This document shows, piece by piece, positions 46,837 to 56,167 of a stretch of DNA of 64,000 bases. The notes beneath the pieces were generated by a model. That model did no database searches and was not told the origin of the DNA. It saw only the letters and a list, made by a program, of their open reading frames with translations. Position 1 is the stretch's first letter, and every line of letters starts with the position of its first letter. The position numbers and the translations under genes were made by a program. Origin of the DNA: Pectobacterium versatile (GTDB lineage Bacteria; Pseudomonadota; Gammaproteobacteria; Enterobacterales; Enterobacteriaceae); assembly GCF_020166435.1 (NCBI RefSeq), contig NZ_JAINZP010000005.1, positions 1 through 64,000 on the forward strand, written 5' to 3'.

Positions 46837-46856
46837 ATTTTGGTTGTTACCAAAAT
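46837..46856. promoter_or_regulatory. Perfect palindrome upstream of pagP
   Basis: ATTTTGGT-TGTT-ACCAAAAT is an 8+8 base perfect inverted repeat 61 bases before the pagP ATG. Its symmetry and position suggest an operator. I could not find a standard PhoP box (direct repeat with 11-base period) in this region. Confidence 0.45.
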
Positions 46857-46991
46857 ATATAGTTCAGTTTACGTAATCTGCCCATATAGGCGGGAAACCA
46901 AAACAGCCTATTATGAAGGGATAAACAGCAACTTTGCTTAAATAGATAGTGAATTCCGTGCCGCTTTCAGACGTTTCCTAGCTGAAATAAC

Positions 46992-47019
46992 AAAAAACCA
47001 CCTTATTTATCGGCGGTTT
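46992..47019 (-). terminator. Terminator of cysE
   Basis: On the minus strand the stem AACCGCC / GGTGGTT (one G-U pair) with a 9-base loop runs into TTTTTTG. It lies 64 bases after the cysE stop codon. Confidence 0.65.
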
Positions 47020-47082
47020 ATATTCTGGTTGGAACCTGTACCAGAGAGATAGCAAGAACGATGAATCGCCTATGCAGTGGGA

Positions 47083-47904
47083 TTAGATACCATCGCCATA
47101 TTCGAAGCCGCGATTGATCCCGTTGAAATACTGATCCATGTCCATAGCGGGTTTATCGCTTTCTGGGCGACCAACGATACGAGCAGGAACCCCTGCCGCC
47201 GTCGTGTGTGGAGGAACCGATTGCAACACGACAGACCCGGCACCAATTTTCGCGCCACAGCCCACCTCAATGTTCCCCAAAATTTTAGCGCCCGCGCCAA
47301 TCATCACGCCTTCACGAATTTTAGGGTGGCGATCGCCGCTCGTTTTACCCGTACCGCCCAGCGTCACGGATTGCAGAATAGAGACATCGTTTTCAACGAC
47401 GGCCGTTTCACCGATCACAATGCCTGTTGCGTGATCGAGCATGATCCCGCAGCCGATTCTCGCCGCAGGGTGAATATCGACACCGAAAGAAACCGAGATC
47501 TGGTTCTGGAAATAGACCGCCAGCGCTTTACGATCCTGCGACCAAAGCCAGTGACCAATACGATAGGCCTGTAATGCATGAAACCCTTTCAGATAGAGCA
47601 GTGGGGTAGAATATTTATCCACCGCCGGGTCACGTAGGCAAACGGCCTGAATATCGCGCGCGGCAGAAACGATCATCTGCGGATCGGCACGATAGGCTTC
47701 TTCCACCACCTCTCGAATGGCGATCGCAGGCATGATCGAGTTTGCCAGCTTGTTTGCCAGCATATAGCTCAGTGCGCTGCCCAAATTCTCGTGCTTTAGC
47801 AATGTGGCATGAAAAAAGCTGGCCAGCATCGGTTCACAGTCCGCGAGACTGCGCGCTTCTGCCTTGATATTGGTCCACACCAGTTCCAGTTCTTCTGTCG
47901 ACAT
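47083..47904 (-). CDS. cysE: Serine acetyltransferase CysE
   Basis: CysE makes O-acetylserine from serine and acetyl-CoA, the first committed step of cysteine synthesis, and is feedback-inhibited by cysteine. From the ATG at 47902-47904 the product has 273 residues, as in E. coli. The left-handed beta-helix of hexapeptide repeats is evident from about 140 onward, with the catalytic segment LDHATGIVIGET and the C-terminal MDQYFNGINRGFEYGDGI that binds the O-acetylserine sulfhydrylase. It follows gpsA by 142 bases. Confidence 0.97.
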   Translation of the reverse strand: MSTEELELVWTNIKAEARSLADCEPMLASFFHATLLKHENLGSALSYMLANKLANSIMPAIAIREVVEEAYRADPQMIVSAARDIQAVCLRDPAVDKYSTPLLYLKGFHALQAYRIGHWLWSQDRKALAVYFQNQISVSFGVDIHPAARIGCGIMLDHATGIVIGETAVVENDVSILQSVTLGGTGKTSGDRHPKIREGVMIGAGAKILGNIEVGCGAKIGAGSVVLQSVPPHTTAAGVPARIVGRPESDKPAMDMDQYFNGINRGFEYGDGI

Positions 47905-48046
47905 TGCCTTACTCTCCGAGATCCCACACACCACAACGTATATCTGTTCTCAAACGGCAGGCTTATTAGCACCACCGCTCGTATACAAGAAAATGAAGAT
48001 ACTATGAGCCTCCCAGATTAGGAAGCCCAGCATAGAACGACGTGTT

Positions 48047-49066
48047 TTATAACTTGGCGGTTTCGTCTTTACGCGTACGCCCCAACAGACTCAGCGCCGC
48101 CTCTCGGGCGTCTTTCCCACAATACAGCACCTGCCAGAGTTGCTCAGTAATCGGCATTTCAACGCCGTAGCGCTGCGCTAATGCCAGAACCTCTTTCGTA
48201 TTGCGGTACCCTTCAACAACCTGACCAATGCTATCCTGCGCGCTCTGTACATCCATTCCCTGCCCCAGCATCATGCCGAAGCGCCGGTTACGGGACTGAT
48301 TATCAGTACAGGTCAGCACCAGATCGCCAAGCCCCGCCATCCCCATAAAGGTGGTAGGATCCGCGCCCAGCGCTGCGCCAAGACGAGTCATTTCCGCCAG
48401 TCCGCGGGTGATCAACGCAGTACGCGCATTAGCGCCAAACCCAATGCCGTCAGACATCCCGGCACCGATAGCAATGACGTTTTTCACCGCGCCGCCCAGC
48501 TGCACGCCGATAAAATCGGGGTTGCTGTAAACGCGGAAGCTCTTCCCACAGTGCAGCAATCGTTGCAGGTCGTCAGCAAATTCACTGTCTGTTGATGCCA
48601 GAGCAATAGCCGTCGGCATGCCAGCGGCTAATTCTTTGGCAAATGTCGGGCCAGAAACCACCGCAAGCGGGATCGTTTCGCCCAGCGCTTCGCGTGCGAC
48701 ATCTTGCAACAAGCGTCCCGTTTCCGCTTCCAGCCCTTTGGTCGCCCACACGATACGCGCATCGGCACGCAAATGAGGTTTCAACTGGCGCAGAACATCA
48801 CCGAACACATGGCTCGGCACAACGACCAGCACGTTTCTGCTGGCAGCAAGCGCCTGCGCCAGGTTGGTTTCAAGCTGTAGCGAATCGGGGAAAGGCACAT
48901 CCGGCAGGAATGCCTGATTACAGCGAGCGGCCTGTAACGCCTGAATGTGCACAGGGTTGTGCCCCCACAGCACGACTCGATGGCCATTACGCGCCAGCGT
49001 AATGGCCAACGCGGTGCCGTACGAGCCGGCACCGATGACGGTCATTGAAGCGTCAGACGCGTTCAT
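48047..49066 (-). CDS. gpsA: Glycerol-3-phosphate dehydrogenase [NAD(P)+] GpsA
   Basis: GpsA reduces dihydroxyacetone phosphate to sn-glycerol 3-phosphate for phospholipid synthesis. The 339-residue product opens with the Rossmann motif [20 protein letters not shown]. It contains the substrate block [18 protein letters not shown] and the catalytic lysine region [14 protein letters not shown]. Its start codon overlaps the secB stop codon by one base (TGATG), indicating translational coupling, as in E. coli. Confidence 0.97.
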   Translation of the reverse strand: MNASDASMTVIGAGSYGTALAITLARNGHRVVLWGHNPVHIQALQAARCNQAFLPDVPFPDSLQLETNLAQALAASRNVLVVVPSHVFGDVLRQLKPHLRADARIVWATKGLEAETGRLLQDVAREALGETIPLAVVSGPTFAKELAAGMPTAIALASTDSEFADDLQRLLHCGKSFRVYSNPDFIGVQLGGAVKNVIAIGAGMSDGIGFGANARTALITRGLAEMTRLGAALGADPTTFMGMAGLGDLVLTCTDNQSRNRRFGMMLGQGMDVQSAQDSIGQVVEGYRNTKEVLALAQRYGVEMPITEQLWQVLYCGKDAREAALSLLGRTRKDETAKL

Positions 49067-49536
49067 CAGGCATCCTGAGGCTGCGCAGCACCTTCACCTT
49101 CGGTCTGCTGCTGCAGGTAACTCATGAACAGTGCATCAAAGTTCACTGGCGCCAGGTTCAGTTGCGGGAAGGTACCGCGAGAAACCAGGCTGGTGATGCA
49201 CTCACGCGCGTAAGGGAACAGAATGTTCGGGCAATATGCACCCAGGCAATGCGCCAGCTGAGTTCCTTCGATACCGCCAACGGTAAAGATACCACCTTGT
49301 TGAACTTCACACAGAAATGCAGTTTCTTCACCCAGAGAAGCCGTTACGGTAACACGCAGTACGACTTCATAGATGTCATCAGCCAGTTGGCTAGAAGCCG
49401 TATCCAGATCCAGTTTTACTTCTGGCTGCCATTCCTGCTGGAACACCTGAGGCGCATTCGGCGCTTCAAAAGAGATATCTTTGGTGTAGATACGCTGGAT
49501 TTGGAAAGCCATTTCTGTGTTGTTTTGTTCAGACAT
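49066..49536 (-). CDS. secB: Protein-export chaperone SecB
   Basis: SecB holds presecretory proteins unfolded and hands them to SecA. The product has 156 residues, an acidic beta-sheet protein, with conserved segments [29 protein letters not shown] and [15 protein letters not shown]. In E. coli grxC lies immediately upstream; here the 221 bases between secB and yibN contain no gene. Confidence 0.97.
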   Translation of the reverse strand: MSEQNNTEMAFQIQRIYTKDISFEAPNAPQVFQQEWQPEVKLDLDTASSQLADDIYEVVLRVTVTASLGEETAFLCEVQQGGIFTVGGIEGTQLAHCLGAYCPNILFPYARECITSLVSRGTFPQLNLAPVNFDALFMSYLQQQTEGEGAAQPQDA

Positions 49537-49620
49537 GTTAAGTAATACCCTTTTGTTAGATTTTCTTGACGTCTTCCGTCGTCATGATTAGGCGGACGTC
49601 AGCACATTTCTGTCATCGTC

Positions 49621-49671
49621 GTACTGCAATCACTGTAGTACTGCAATCAATTTAGTACTGCAATCAGCCTG
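49621..49671 (+). repeat. Three tandem copies of a 17-base repeat upstream of secB
   Basis: Three head-to-tail 17-base units each begin GTACTGCAATCA and end in a variable five-base part (CTGTA, ATTTA, GCCTG). They lie about 85 bases upstream of secB, in the gap where E. coli carries grxC. Confidence 0.85.
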
Positions 49672-49757
49672 TCGATTATCCTGCAAAATCGCCGCCATTT
49701 TCGCTGTGTATGATCTACACACATGGCACGATGCGGATAGTTTTACCACAAACCGTT

Positions 49758-50189
49758 TTATTTGCCGCGGACTAAAGGCAGATTCTCACCGCTCCAGCCA
49801 GCCAGGCCGTCTTTCAGTACCTGCACACGCTCAAAACCAGCTTTGTGCAAATTCTCGGCCACTTCACGTGAAGAGAGACCGTTGGCGCATACCACGATAA
49901 TCGGCTGCGACTTATGTTTTTCAAGTTCACCTACGCTGCCGTTTTTAATGTCGTTCGGCAACAGGTTAAATGCGTTGGCAATATGGCCACGGCGATAGTC
50001 GTCACGGTTACGGATATCAACGATGACAGCATCTTCTTTATTAATCAGTCGGATCGCTTCACCGCGAACCACTTCTTTTACGTTCGACAGTTTACTCTTC
50101 ACAGTAAGTACAATTACCGCAACCAACAGCGCAACCCAGGCGATGCTCAAAATAGGGTTCTTGCTAACGAATGGCATAATCTCTTGCAT
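49758..50189 (-). CDS. yibN: Membrane-anchored rhodanese-like protein YibN
   Basis: The product is a 143-residue protein with an N-terminal membrane helix ([20 protein letters not shown]) and a cytoplasmic rhodanese domain from about 40. The rhodanese active-site loop is [13 protein letters not shown], with the cysteine that carries sulfane sulfur in active family members. The gene is divergent from envC and lies upstream of secB as in E. coli, but without grxC between. Confidence 0.9.
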   Translation of the reverse strand: MQEIMPFVSKNPILSIAWVALLVAVIVLTVKSKLSNVKEVVRGEAIRLINKEDAVIVDIRNRDDYRRGHIANAFNLLPNDIKNGSVGELEKHKSQPIIVVCANGLSSREVAENLHKAGFERVQVLKDGLAGWSGENLPLVRGK

Positions 50190-50434
50190 GGGGTGTAACG
50201 ACTCCCGGATCAGTTAAGCAACAAAAATATAAGGTTCCTGAGTATACCTGCGCGATACGGCAATTACAGCCAGTAAGCCAATATAGCGTATCGAATCTGC
50301 GGCGAGCTTTCCATTTATCTATATATTGATGCGCCCAGACGTCCACCTTTGTGCCATGCTTGTCACGTCTGGAAATAGAAATCAGACAAGAGACAACTGG
50401 TAAGCCGCTGTTCATCGTGGAATAATTCACCGCT

Positions 50435-51736
50435 ATGAGTAAAAACGCGTTATTTGTACAGAGTCGAGTGGCATGTAGCGCCGATCGCCATTTATCCGCA
50501 TTACAAAGGCTGCTCACCCGCTGCGTCAGCGCACTCTGCGTTGGCGTTTTGCTGTTGCCCGCGCTCGGCCAAGCGGAAGATAATCAGGCACAGCTTAAGA
50601 TCCTGCAACAAGATATCGCCGCGAAAGAAAAAAGCGTTCAAGAACAGCAAAAGCAGCGTGGTACCTTAGTTCAGCAGTTGAAAAAGCAGGAGCAGTCTAT
50701 CTCTCAGGCCAGTCGTCAGCTGCATGAAACGCGCAATACGCTGTCCACGCTCAATAAAGAATTAACCAGCCTCAGCGCCTCTATCGCAAAACTGCAATCT
50801 CAGCAGGATAAGCAACAAACGCTACTTTCCCGTCAGCTTGACGCCGCCTTCCGGCAAGGTCAGCACAGCGCACTGCAATTAATGCTGAGCGGAGAAGAAA
50901 GCCAGCGTAACGAGCGCATTCTCGCCTACTTCGGCTACCTGAATGAAGCACGCCAGAAATCCATCAATGAATTGCAGCAAACGCGTGTGGAGCTGGCTGA
51001 CCAAAAACGCCAGTTGGAACAAAAGCAGACGCAGCAAAAAACGCTGCTGAGCGACCAACAGCAGCAACAACAGACACTGGAGCAGGCACAGTCCGATCGG
51101 AAGAAAACGCTGTCGACGCTGGAAAGCTCGCTGGAAAAAGATCAGCAGCAGTTGACGGAACTGCGCCAGAATGAAACTCGGTTGCGCGATCAAATCGCCC
51201 GTGCTGAGCGAGAAGCGAAAGCCCGTGCTGAACGGGAAGCGCGCGAGGCCGCCAAGGTTCGCGCTAAAGAAGAACAGGCCAAACGCAGCGGCAGCAGCTA
51301 CAAACCCACAGAGGGTGAACGCTCACTCATGGCCCGAACCGGTGGTTTAGGGCGGCCTTCTGGCCAAGCCATCTGGCCGGTTAACGGCCGCATCGAGCAT
51401 CGCTTCGGTGAACCGTTACAGGGCGAGTTACGCTGGAAGGGCATGGTGATTACCGCACCGGAAGGCACGGAAGTGAAAGCTATCGCCGACGGAACCGTAC
51501 TGATGGCCGACTGGCTACAGGGCTACGGGTTGGTCGTTGTTGTGCAGCATGGTAAAGGCGATATGAGCCTGTACGGCTATAACCAGAGCGCATTGGTTTC
51601 CGTTGGTGCTCAGGTCAAGGCCGGACAATCTATTGCGTTGGTCGGCACCAGCGGCGGGCAGAGCCAGCCTGGACTGTATTTTGAAATCCGTCGTCAGGGT
51701 CAGGCGGTCAATCCACAACCTTGGCTAGGAAGATAG
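50435..51736 (+). CDS. envC: Murein hydrolase activator EnvC
   Basis: EnvC is a periplasmic protein that activates the amidases AmiA and AmiB at the division septum under FtsEX control. The 433-residue product has a signal sequence (about 30-45, CVSALCVGVLLLPALGQA), a long glutamine-rich coiled coil over about 47-285, and a C-terminal LytM (M23-like) domain ending QAVNPQPWLGR. The LytM domain lacks the full zinc-ligand set, as in other EnvC proteins. E. coli has gpmM just upstream; here the upstream gene is the divergent yibN. Confidence 0.95.
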   Translation: MSKNALFVQSRVACSADRHLSALQRLLTRCVSALCVGVLLLPALGQAEDNQAQLKILQQDIAAKEKSVQEQQKQRGTLVQQLKKQEQSISQASRQLHETRNTLSTLNKELTSLSASIAKLQSQQDKQQTLLSRQLDAAFRQGQHSALQLMLSGEESQRNERILAYFGYLNEARQKSINELQQTRVELADQKRQLEQKQTQQKTLLSDQQQQQQTLEQAQSDRKKTLSTLESSLEKDQQQLTELRQNETRLRDQIARAEREAKARAEREAREAAKVRAKEEQAKRSGSSYKPTEGERSLMARTGGLGRPSGQAIWPVNGRIEHRFGEPLQGELRWKGMVITAPEGTEVKAIADGTVLMADWLQGYGLVVVVQHGKGDMSLYGYNQSALVSVGAQVKAGQSIALVGTSGGQSQPGLYFEIRRQGQAVNPQPWLGR

Positions 51737-51738
51737 TC

Positions 51739-52686
51739 TTGTCTTATTTAACCAAAACACCGTTATTGGCGTTGAGTCTGCTCGCCCTGTCGCCTTTGGC
51801 GCTGGCCGGAAAACTCTCCATCGTCATCGATGATTTCGGCTATCGTCCACATAATGAGAACCAGATTCTGGCGATGCCAACAGCGATTTCCGTCGCGGTA
51901 TTACCCAACGCGCCGTACGCCCGTGAAATGGCAACCAAAGCCCACCAGCAAGGGCGAGAAGTGCTGATCCACCTGCCGATGGCACCGATGAGCAAGCAGC
52001 CGCTGGAACGCGATACGTTACGCCCGGACATGAGCAACGACGAAATTCAGCGCATTATCCGCCAGTCGGTTAATAACGTGCCTTACGCCGTGGGGTTGAA
52101 CAACCATATGGGCAGCGCGATGACCGCCAGCCTGCCCGGCATGCAAAAAGTCATGCAGGCGCTGAGCGCCTACCAGCTCTATTTCCTCGATAGCATGACC
52201 ATTGGCAGCAGCCAATCGAGCCAGGCCGCGGCAGGAACGAACGTCAAAGTTATCAAACGCAAAGTCTTTCTGGATGATTCGCAAAACGAAGCCGAGATTC
52301 GCAAACAGTTTACCCGCGCGGTGCAAATCGCCCGCCGCAGCGGTTCCGCCATCGCTATCGGGCATCCGCATCCTTCAACCATCCGCGTCTTACAGCAGAT
52401 GTTGCCCACGCTGGATGCCGATATTGTCTTAGTCCGCCCAAGCCAGTTGCTTAATGAGCCGACGCGGCAGTATGAGCCTCAGCCGCAGCAGCCAGTCAAA
52501 CCGCGTAATCCGTTCCGCGGTATACAGCAATGTCAGGTCAAAAAACCGCCGGAACCAGTGAAGAACGATGTGTTCTTCAAGCTGGTGAGTAGCAGCATTC
52601 GGGAAAGCGCGCCGGTAATGTTTATCAAGCACCGCTGGCAGACCTGGATTGAGCCAGCCGAGACCGAAACACATAAACAGCCGTAA
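51739..52686 (+). CDS. yibQ: Divergent polysaccharide deacetylase family protein YibQ
   Basis: This exported protein belongs to the divergent polysaccharide deacetylase family (DUF610); its substrate is unknown. I choose the TTG at 51739, three bases after the envC stop, because AGGA lies at a suitable distance; an alternative TTG at 51721 overlaps envC. The product has 315 residues with a signal peptide (LLALSLLALSPLALA). It then starts GKLSIVIDDFGYRPHNENQ, where the paired aspartates are characteristic, with NNHMGS and IAIGHPHP further on. It forms an operon with envC. The C-terminal 60 residues are poorly conserved. Confidence 0.9.
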   Translation: MSYLTKTPLLALSLLALSPLALAGKLSIVIDDFGYRPHNENQILAMPTAISVAVLPNAPYAREMATKAHQQGREVLIHLPMAPMSKQPLERDTLRPDMSNDEIQRIIRQSVNNVPYAVGLNNHMGSAMTASLPGMQKVMQALSAYQLYFLDSMTIGSSQSSQAAAGTNVKVIKRKVFLDDSQNEAEIRKQFTRAVQIARRSGSAIAIGHPHPSTIRVLQQMLPTLDADIVLVRPSQLLNEPTRQYEPQPQQPVKPRNPFRGIQQCQVKKPPEPVKNDVFFKLVSSSIRESAPVMFIKHRWQTWIEPAETETHKQP

Positions 52687-52730
52687 TATCAGAGGCGCGT
52701 TCCCCTTTGCCATCGCGCGCCACGGCAAGG

Positions 52731-53762
52731 TTATGACTCATCCCAATTGAGAATAACCTTGCCCGACTGACCCGAACGCATGGCATCGAACCCTTTCTGA
52801 AACTCATCAATGTGGAAGCGGTGGGTGATAATCGGTGACAAATCCAATCCAGACTGAATCAGCGCCGACATTTTGTACCAGGTTTCGAACATTTCTCGTC
52901 CATAGATACCTTTGATAAACAGTCCTTTAAAAATCACCTCTCCCCAGTCAATCGACATCGGTTCATGCGGAATGCCCAGCATGGCGATACGCCCACCATG
53001 ATTCATCGCTTTCAGCATGGCGCGAAAGGCTGATGGCGCGCCCGACATCTCCAGCCCAATATCAAACCCCTCGGTCATGCCCAAATCTATCATCACGTCA
53101 GCCAGATTTTCCTGCGCCACATTGACGGCGCGCGTTGCCCCCATTTTACTGGCGAGATCCAGACGGTACGCATTCACATCGGTAATCACGACATTCCTTG
53201 CCCCCACGTGACGGCACACCGCCGCTGCCATCATGCCTATCGGCCCCGCTCCGGCAATCAAGACATCCTCTCCCACTAAATCGAAGGACAGTGCGGTGTG
53301 CACCGCGTTACCGAAGGGATCGAAAATAGCGGCCAGTTCGTCAGAAATATTGTCGGGAATGCGGAACGCGTTGTAGGCAGGAATCACCAGATACTCCGCG
53401 AACGAACCGGGACGGTTTACCCCAACGCCAATGGCATTGCGGCATAAATGACGCCGTCCGGCACGGCAGTTACGACAGTAACCGCAGGTAATATGTCCTT
53501 CGCCAGAAACCCGATCGCCAATATGAAAGCCATTAACTTCCTGACCGATAGCGACAATTTCACCCACGTATTCATGCCCGACAACCATCGGAACGGGAAT
53601 GGTCTTCTGCGACCATTCGTCCCAGTTGTAGATATGCACATCCGTTCCGCAGATCGCACTTTTGCGGATTTTAATCATGATGTCGTTATGCCCGAGCTCC
53701 GGCGTGGGCGAGTCCACCATCCAGATGCCCTCTTCCGCCCGCAGTTTTGCCAATGCTTTCAT
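52731..53762 (-). CDS. tdh: L-threonine 3-dehydrogenase Tdh
   Basis: Tdh oxidises threonine to 2-amino-3-ketobutyrate with NAD, and Kbl then splits the product to glycine and acetyl-CoA. The 343-residue product is a zinc alcohol dehydrogenase-type enzyme: catalytic zinc residues in [12 protein letters not shown] and GHEYVGE, the structural zinc cysteines in [15 protein letters not shown], and the NAD loop [12 protein letters not shown]. It follows kbl by ten bases in the kbl-tdh operon. Confidence 0.97.
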   Translation of the reverse strand: MKALAKLRAEEGIWMVDSPTPELGHNDIMIKIRKSAICGTDVHIYNWDEWSQKTIPVPMVVGHEYVGEIVAIGQEVNGFHIGDRVSGEGHITCGYCRNCRAGRRHLCRNAIGVGVNRPGSFAEYLVIPAYNAFRIPDNISDELAAIFDPFGNAVHTALSFDLVGEDVLIAGAGPIGMMAAAVCRHVGARNVVITDVNAYRLDLASKMGATRAVNVAQENLADVMIDLGMTEGFDIGLEMSGAPSAFRAMLKAMNHGGRIAMLGIPHEPMSIDWGEVIFKGLFIKGIYGREMFETWYKMSALIQSGLDLSPIITHRFHIDEFQKGFDAMRSGQSGKVILNWDES

Positions 53763-53772
53763 GATGGTTTCC

Positions 53773-54969
53773 TTAGATGATTACACCCAGACGTTTGCCC
53801 ACGCGGATAAAAGCCTCAACGGCGAATTCGATTTGCTGCGGCGTATGGGCGGCTGACATTTGAGTACGAATACGCGCCTGACCGAGAGGGACAACGGGAT
53901 AAAAAAAGCCGGCGACATAAACACCTTCACGCTGTAGCGCCTGCGCAAAGTCCTGTGCCAGTTGCGCTTCACCCAGCATAACGGGAATAATGGCGTGATC
54001 GGCTCCCGCCAGCGTGAACCCTGCGGCCGTCATCTTTTCACGGAACAAACGAGCGTTTGTCCACAGACGCTCACGTCGTTCTCCGCCCTGTTCCAGCAGA
54101 TCCAGTACCCTGAGCGACGCAGTGACAATGGCTGGTGCGAGCGAGTTGGAAAAAAGATAGGGTCGAGAGCGCTGACGCAGCCAGTCGATCACCTCATGCT
54201 TACCTGCCGTATAACCGCCCGACGCGCCCCCCAACGCCTTGCCTAACGTCCCAGTGATGATGTCGACGCGATTCATCACCCCGCAGCGTTCGTGCGTTCC
54301 ACGCCCTTGTTCACCGACAAATCCTACCGCATGCGAATCATCAACCATCACTAACGCATCATAACGATCCGCCAGATCGCAAATTCCCTGCAAATCGGCA
54401 ATCACACCATCCATCGAGAAAACGCCGTCGGTGGCGATCATGACGTGTCTTGCCCCTTCCGCTCTGGCCAGTTGCAACTGTGCTTCCAACTGGCTCATAT
54501 CGTTATTGGCATAGCGGTAGCGTCGCGCCTTCGATAGCCGAATACCGTCGATGATCGAAGCATGATTGAGCGCATCGGAAATAATGGCATCCTCCGGTCC
54601 CATCAGCGTTTCAAACAGCCCACCGTTGGCATCAAAACAGGAGGAATAGAGAATCGCGTCGTCCATTCCCAGAAAATCCGCCAGCTTACGCTCCAGCTGT
54701 TTGTGGATATCCTGCGTTCCACAGATGAAGCGCACCGATGCCATGCCAAAACCGTGGCTGTCCAATCCGGCTTTTGCAGCGGCAATCAGCTCTGGGCTGT
54801 CCGCCAGACCAAGATAATTATTGGCACAGAAATTGAGCAGGCGGTCGCTGTCCATCACCTCGATTTCAGCCTGCTGCGCAGAGGTGATGATGCGTTCCTC
54901 CTTGAACACGCCCTCGGTACGTGCGGCCATGATTTGTGTAGTAAGTTGTTGATAAAACGCGGCAGGCAT
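53773..54969 (-). CDS. kbl: 2-amino-3-ketobutyrate coenzyme A ligase Kbl (glycine C-acetyltransferase)
   Basis: Kbl is a pyridoxal phosphate enzyme of the alpha-oxoamine synthase family. The 398-residue product, the E. coli length, has the cofactor lysine in [14 protein letters not shown] and the cofactor aspartate region [12 protein letters not shown]. It opens the kbl-tdh operon and is divergent from hldD, the standard arrangement at this locus. Confidence 0.97.
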   Translation of the reverse strand: MPAAFYQQLTTQIMAARTEGVFKEERIITSAQQAEIEVMDSDRLLNFCANNYLGLADSPELIAAAKAGLDSHGFGMASVRFICGTQDIHKQLERKLADFLGMDDAILYSSCFDANGGLFETLMGPEDAIISDALNHASIIDGIRLSKARRYRYANNDMSQLEAQLQLARAEGARHVMIATDGVFSMDGVIADLQGICDLADRYDALVMVDDSHAVGFVGEQGRGTHERCGVMNRVDIITGTLGKALGGASGGYTAGKHEVIDWLRQRSRPYLFSNSLAPAIVTASLRVLDLLEQGGERRERLWTNARLFREKMTAAGFTLAGADHAIIPVMLGEAQLAQDFAQALQREGVYVAGFFYPVVPLGQARIRTQMSAAHTPQQIEFAVEAFIRVGKRLGVII

Positions 54970-55211
54970 AGCGTGACTCTCCCATAAAAAGATCGCTTTA
55001 TGGTTTTTAAGCTAGCGGATGTGGGCAGAAATGCGGGGTAAACAGTCTGAAAATGCTGGCTTCGTCACGGCCTGAATCATCTTAAAAATACCGGAGCAAC
55101 ACGGGATAAATTAAGCTCTGGCTGCTTGCGGTAAAATGAAATGCTATTATAGCGGTCATAAACAGTGTGGGGCGCGGTGCCTCACCAGCAAGATTAATAA
55201 AGGTCGCGCCC

Positions 55212-56144
55212 ATGATTATCGTTACTGGCGGTGCCGGTTTTATCGGCAGCAATATCGTAAAATCTCTGAATGACATCGGCTATCGGGACATTCTGGTTGT
55301 CGATAACCTGAAAGACGGCACCAAGTTCGCCAATCTGGTCGATCTGGACATCGCAGATTACGTGGATAAAGAAGATTTCGTCGCCAGCATCGTTGCAGGC
55401 GACGATCTGGGCGATATCGATGCCGTATTCCATGAAGGTGCCTGCTCTTCCACCACCGAGTGGGATGGCAAATACATGATGGATAACAACTATCAGTATT
55501 CTAAAGACGTGCTGCACTATTGCCTCGATCGCAACATTCCGTTCCTGTATGCCTCGTCTGCCGCGACCTACGGCGGTCGTAACGATAACTTTATCGAAGC
55601 GCGTCAATACGAGCAGCCGCTGAACGTCTATGGCTACTCCAAATTCCTGTTCGACCAGTACGTGCGTGAAATTCTTCCAGAAGCTGAATCACAGATCTGC
55701 GGCTTCCGCTATTTCAACGTCTACGGACCACGCGAAGGCCACAAAGGCAGCATGGCGAGTGTCGCGTTCCATCTGAACAACCAGATTAATCAGGGTGAAA
55801 ATCCGAAGCTGTTCTCCGGTAGCGAGAACTTCCAACGTGACTTCATCTACGTCGGTGATGTCGCCGCCGTCAACCTGTGGTTCTGGCAAAACGGTGTTTC
55901 TGGCATCTTCAACTGCGGTACCGGTCGCGCCGAATCCTTCCAGGCTGTCGCCGATGCCACCCTCGCCTTCCATCAGAAAGGCAGCGTGGAATACATCGAG
56001 TTCCCTGAGAAGCTGAAAGGCCGCTATCAGGCTTATACACAAGCCGATCTCACCAATTTGCGTGCCGCAGGCTATGACAAGCCGTTCAAAACCGTCGCCG
56101 AAGGCGTGGCGGAATATATGGCCTGGCTGAACCGTACCGTTTAA
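55212..56144 (+). CDS. hldD: ADP-L-glycero-D-manno-heptose 6-epimerase HldD (RfaD)
   Basis: HldD converts ADP-D-glycero-D-manno-heptose to the L-glycero form used to build the LPS inner core. The ATG at 55212 gives 310 residues, equal to E. coli; a longer frame from 55167 has no family support. The short-chain dehydrogenase fold shows [13 protein letters not shown] at the start and the YxxxK pair in [11 protein letters not shown]. It is the first gene of the hldD-waaF-waaC-waaL run. Confidence 0.97.
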   Translation: MIIVTGGAGFIGSNIVKSLNDIGYRDILVVDNLKDGTKFANLVDLDIADYVDKEDFVASIVAGDDLGDIDAVFHEGACSSTTEWDGKYMMDNNYQYSKDVLHYCLDRNIPFLYASSAATYGGRNDNFIEARQYEQPLNVYGYSKFLFDQYVREILPEAESQICGFRYFNVYGPREGHKGSMASVAFHLNNQINQGENPKLFSGSENFQRDFIYVGDVAAVNLWFWQNGVSGIFNCGTGRAESFQAVADATLAFHQKGSVEYIEFPEKLKGRYQAYTQADLTNLRAAGYDKPFKTVAEGVAEYMAWLNRTV

Positions 56145-56167
56145 TCGGATAAGGATTCATAAACGGT

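Noticed and set aside
46857-46950. PhoP box search upstream of pagP
   Set aside because: Repeats resembling GTTTA or TTGTTTG are present, but not with the 11-base period of a PhoP box.
49621-49671. Tandem repeats considered as a CRISPR array
   Set aside because: Units are 17 bases, directly adjacent without spacers of constant length, only three copies, and no cas genes are nearby.
55167-55211. Upstream start for hldD
   Set aside because: The extra 15 residues precede the conserved N-terminal NAD-binding strand and are absent from the family.
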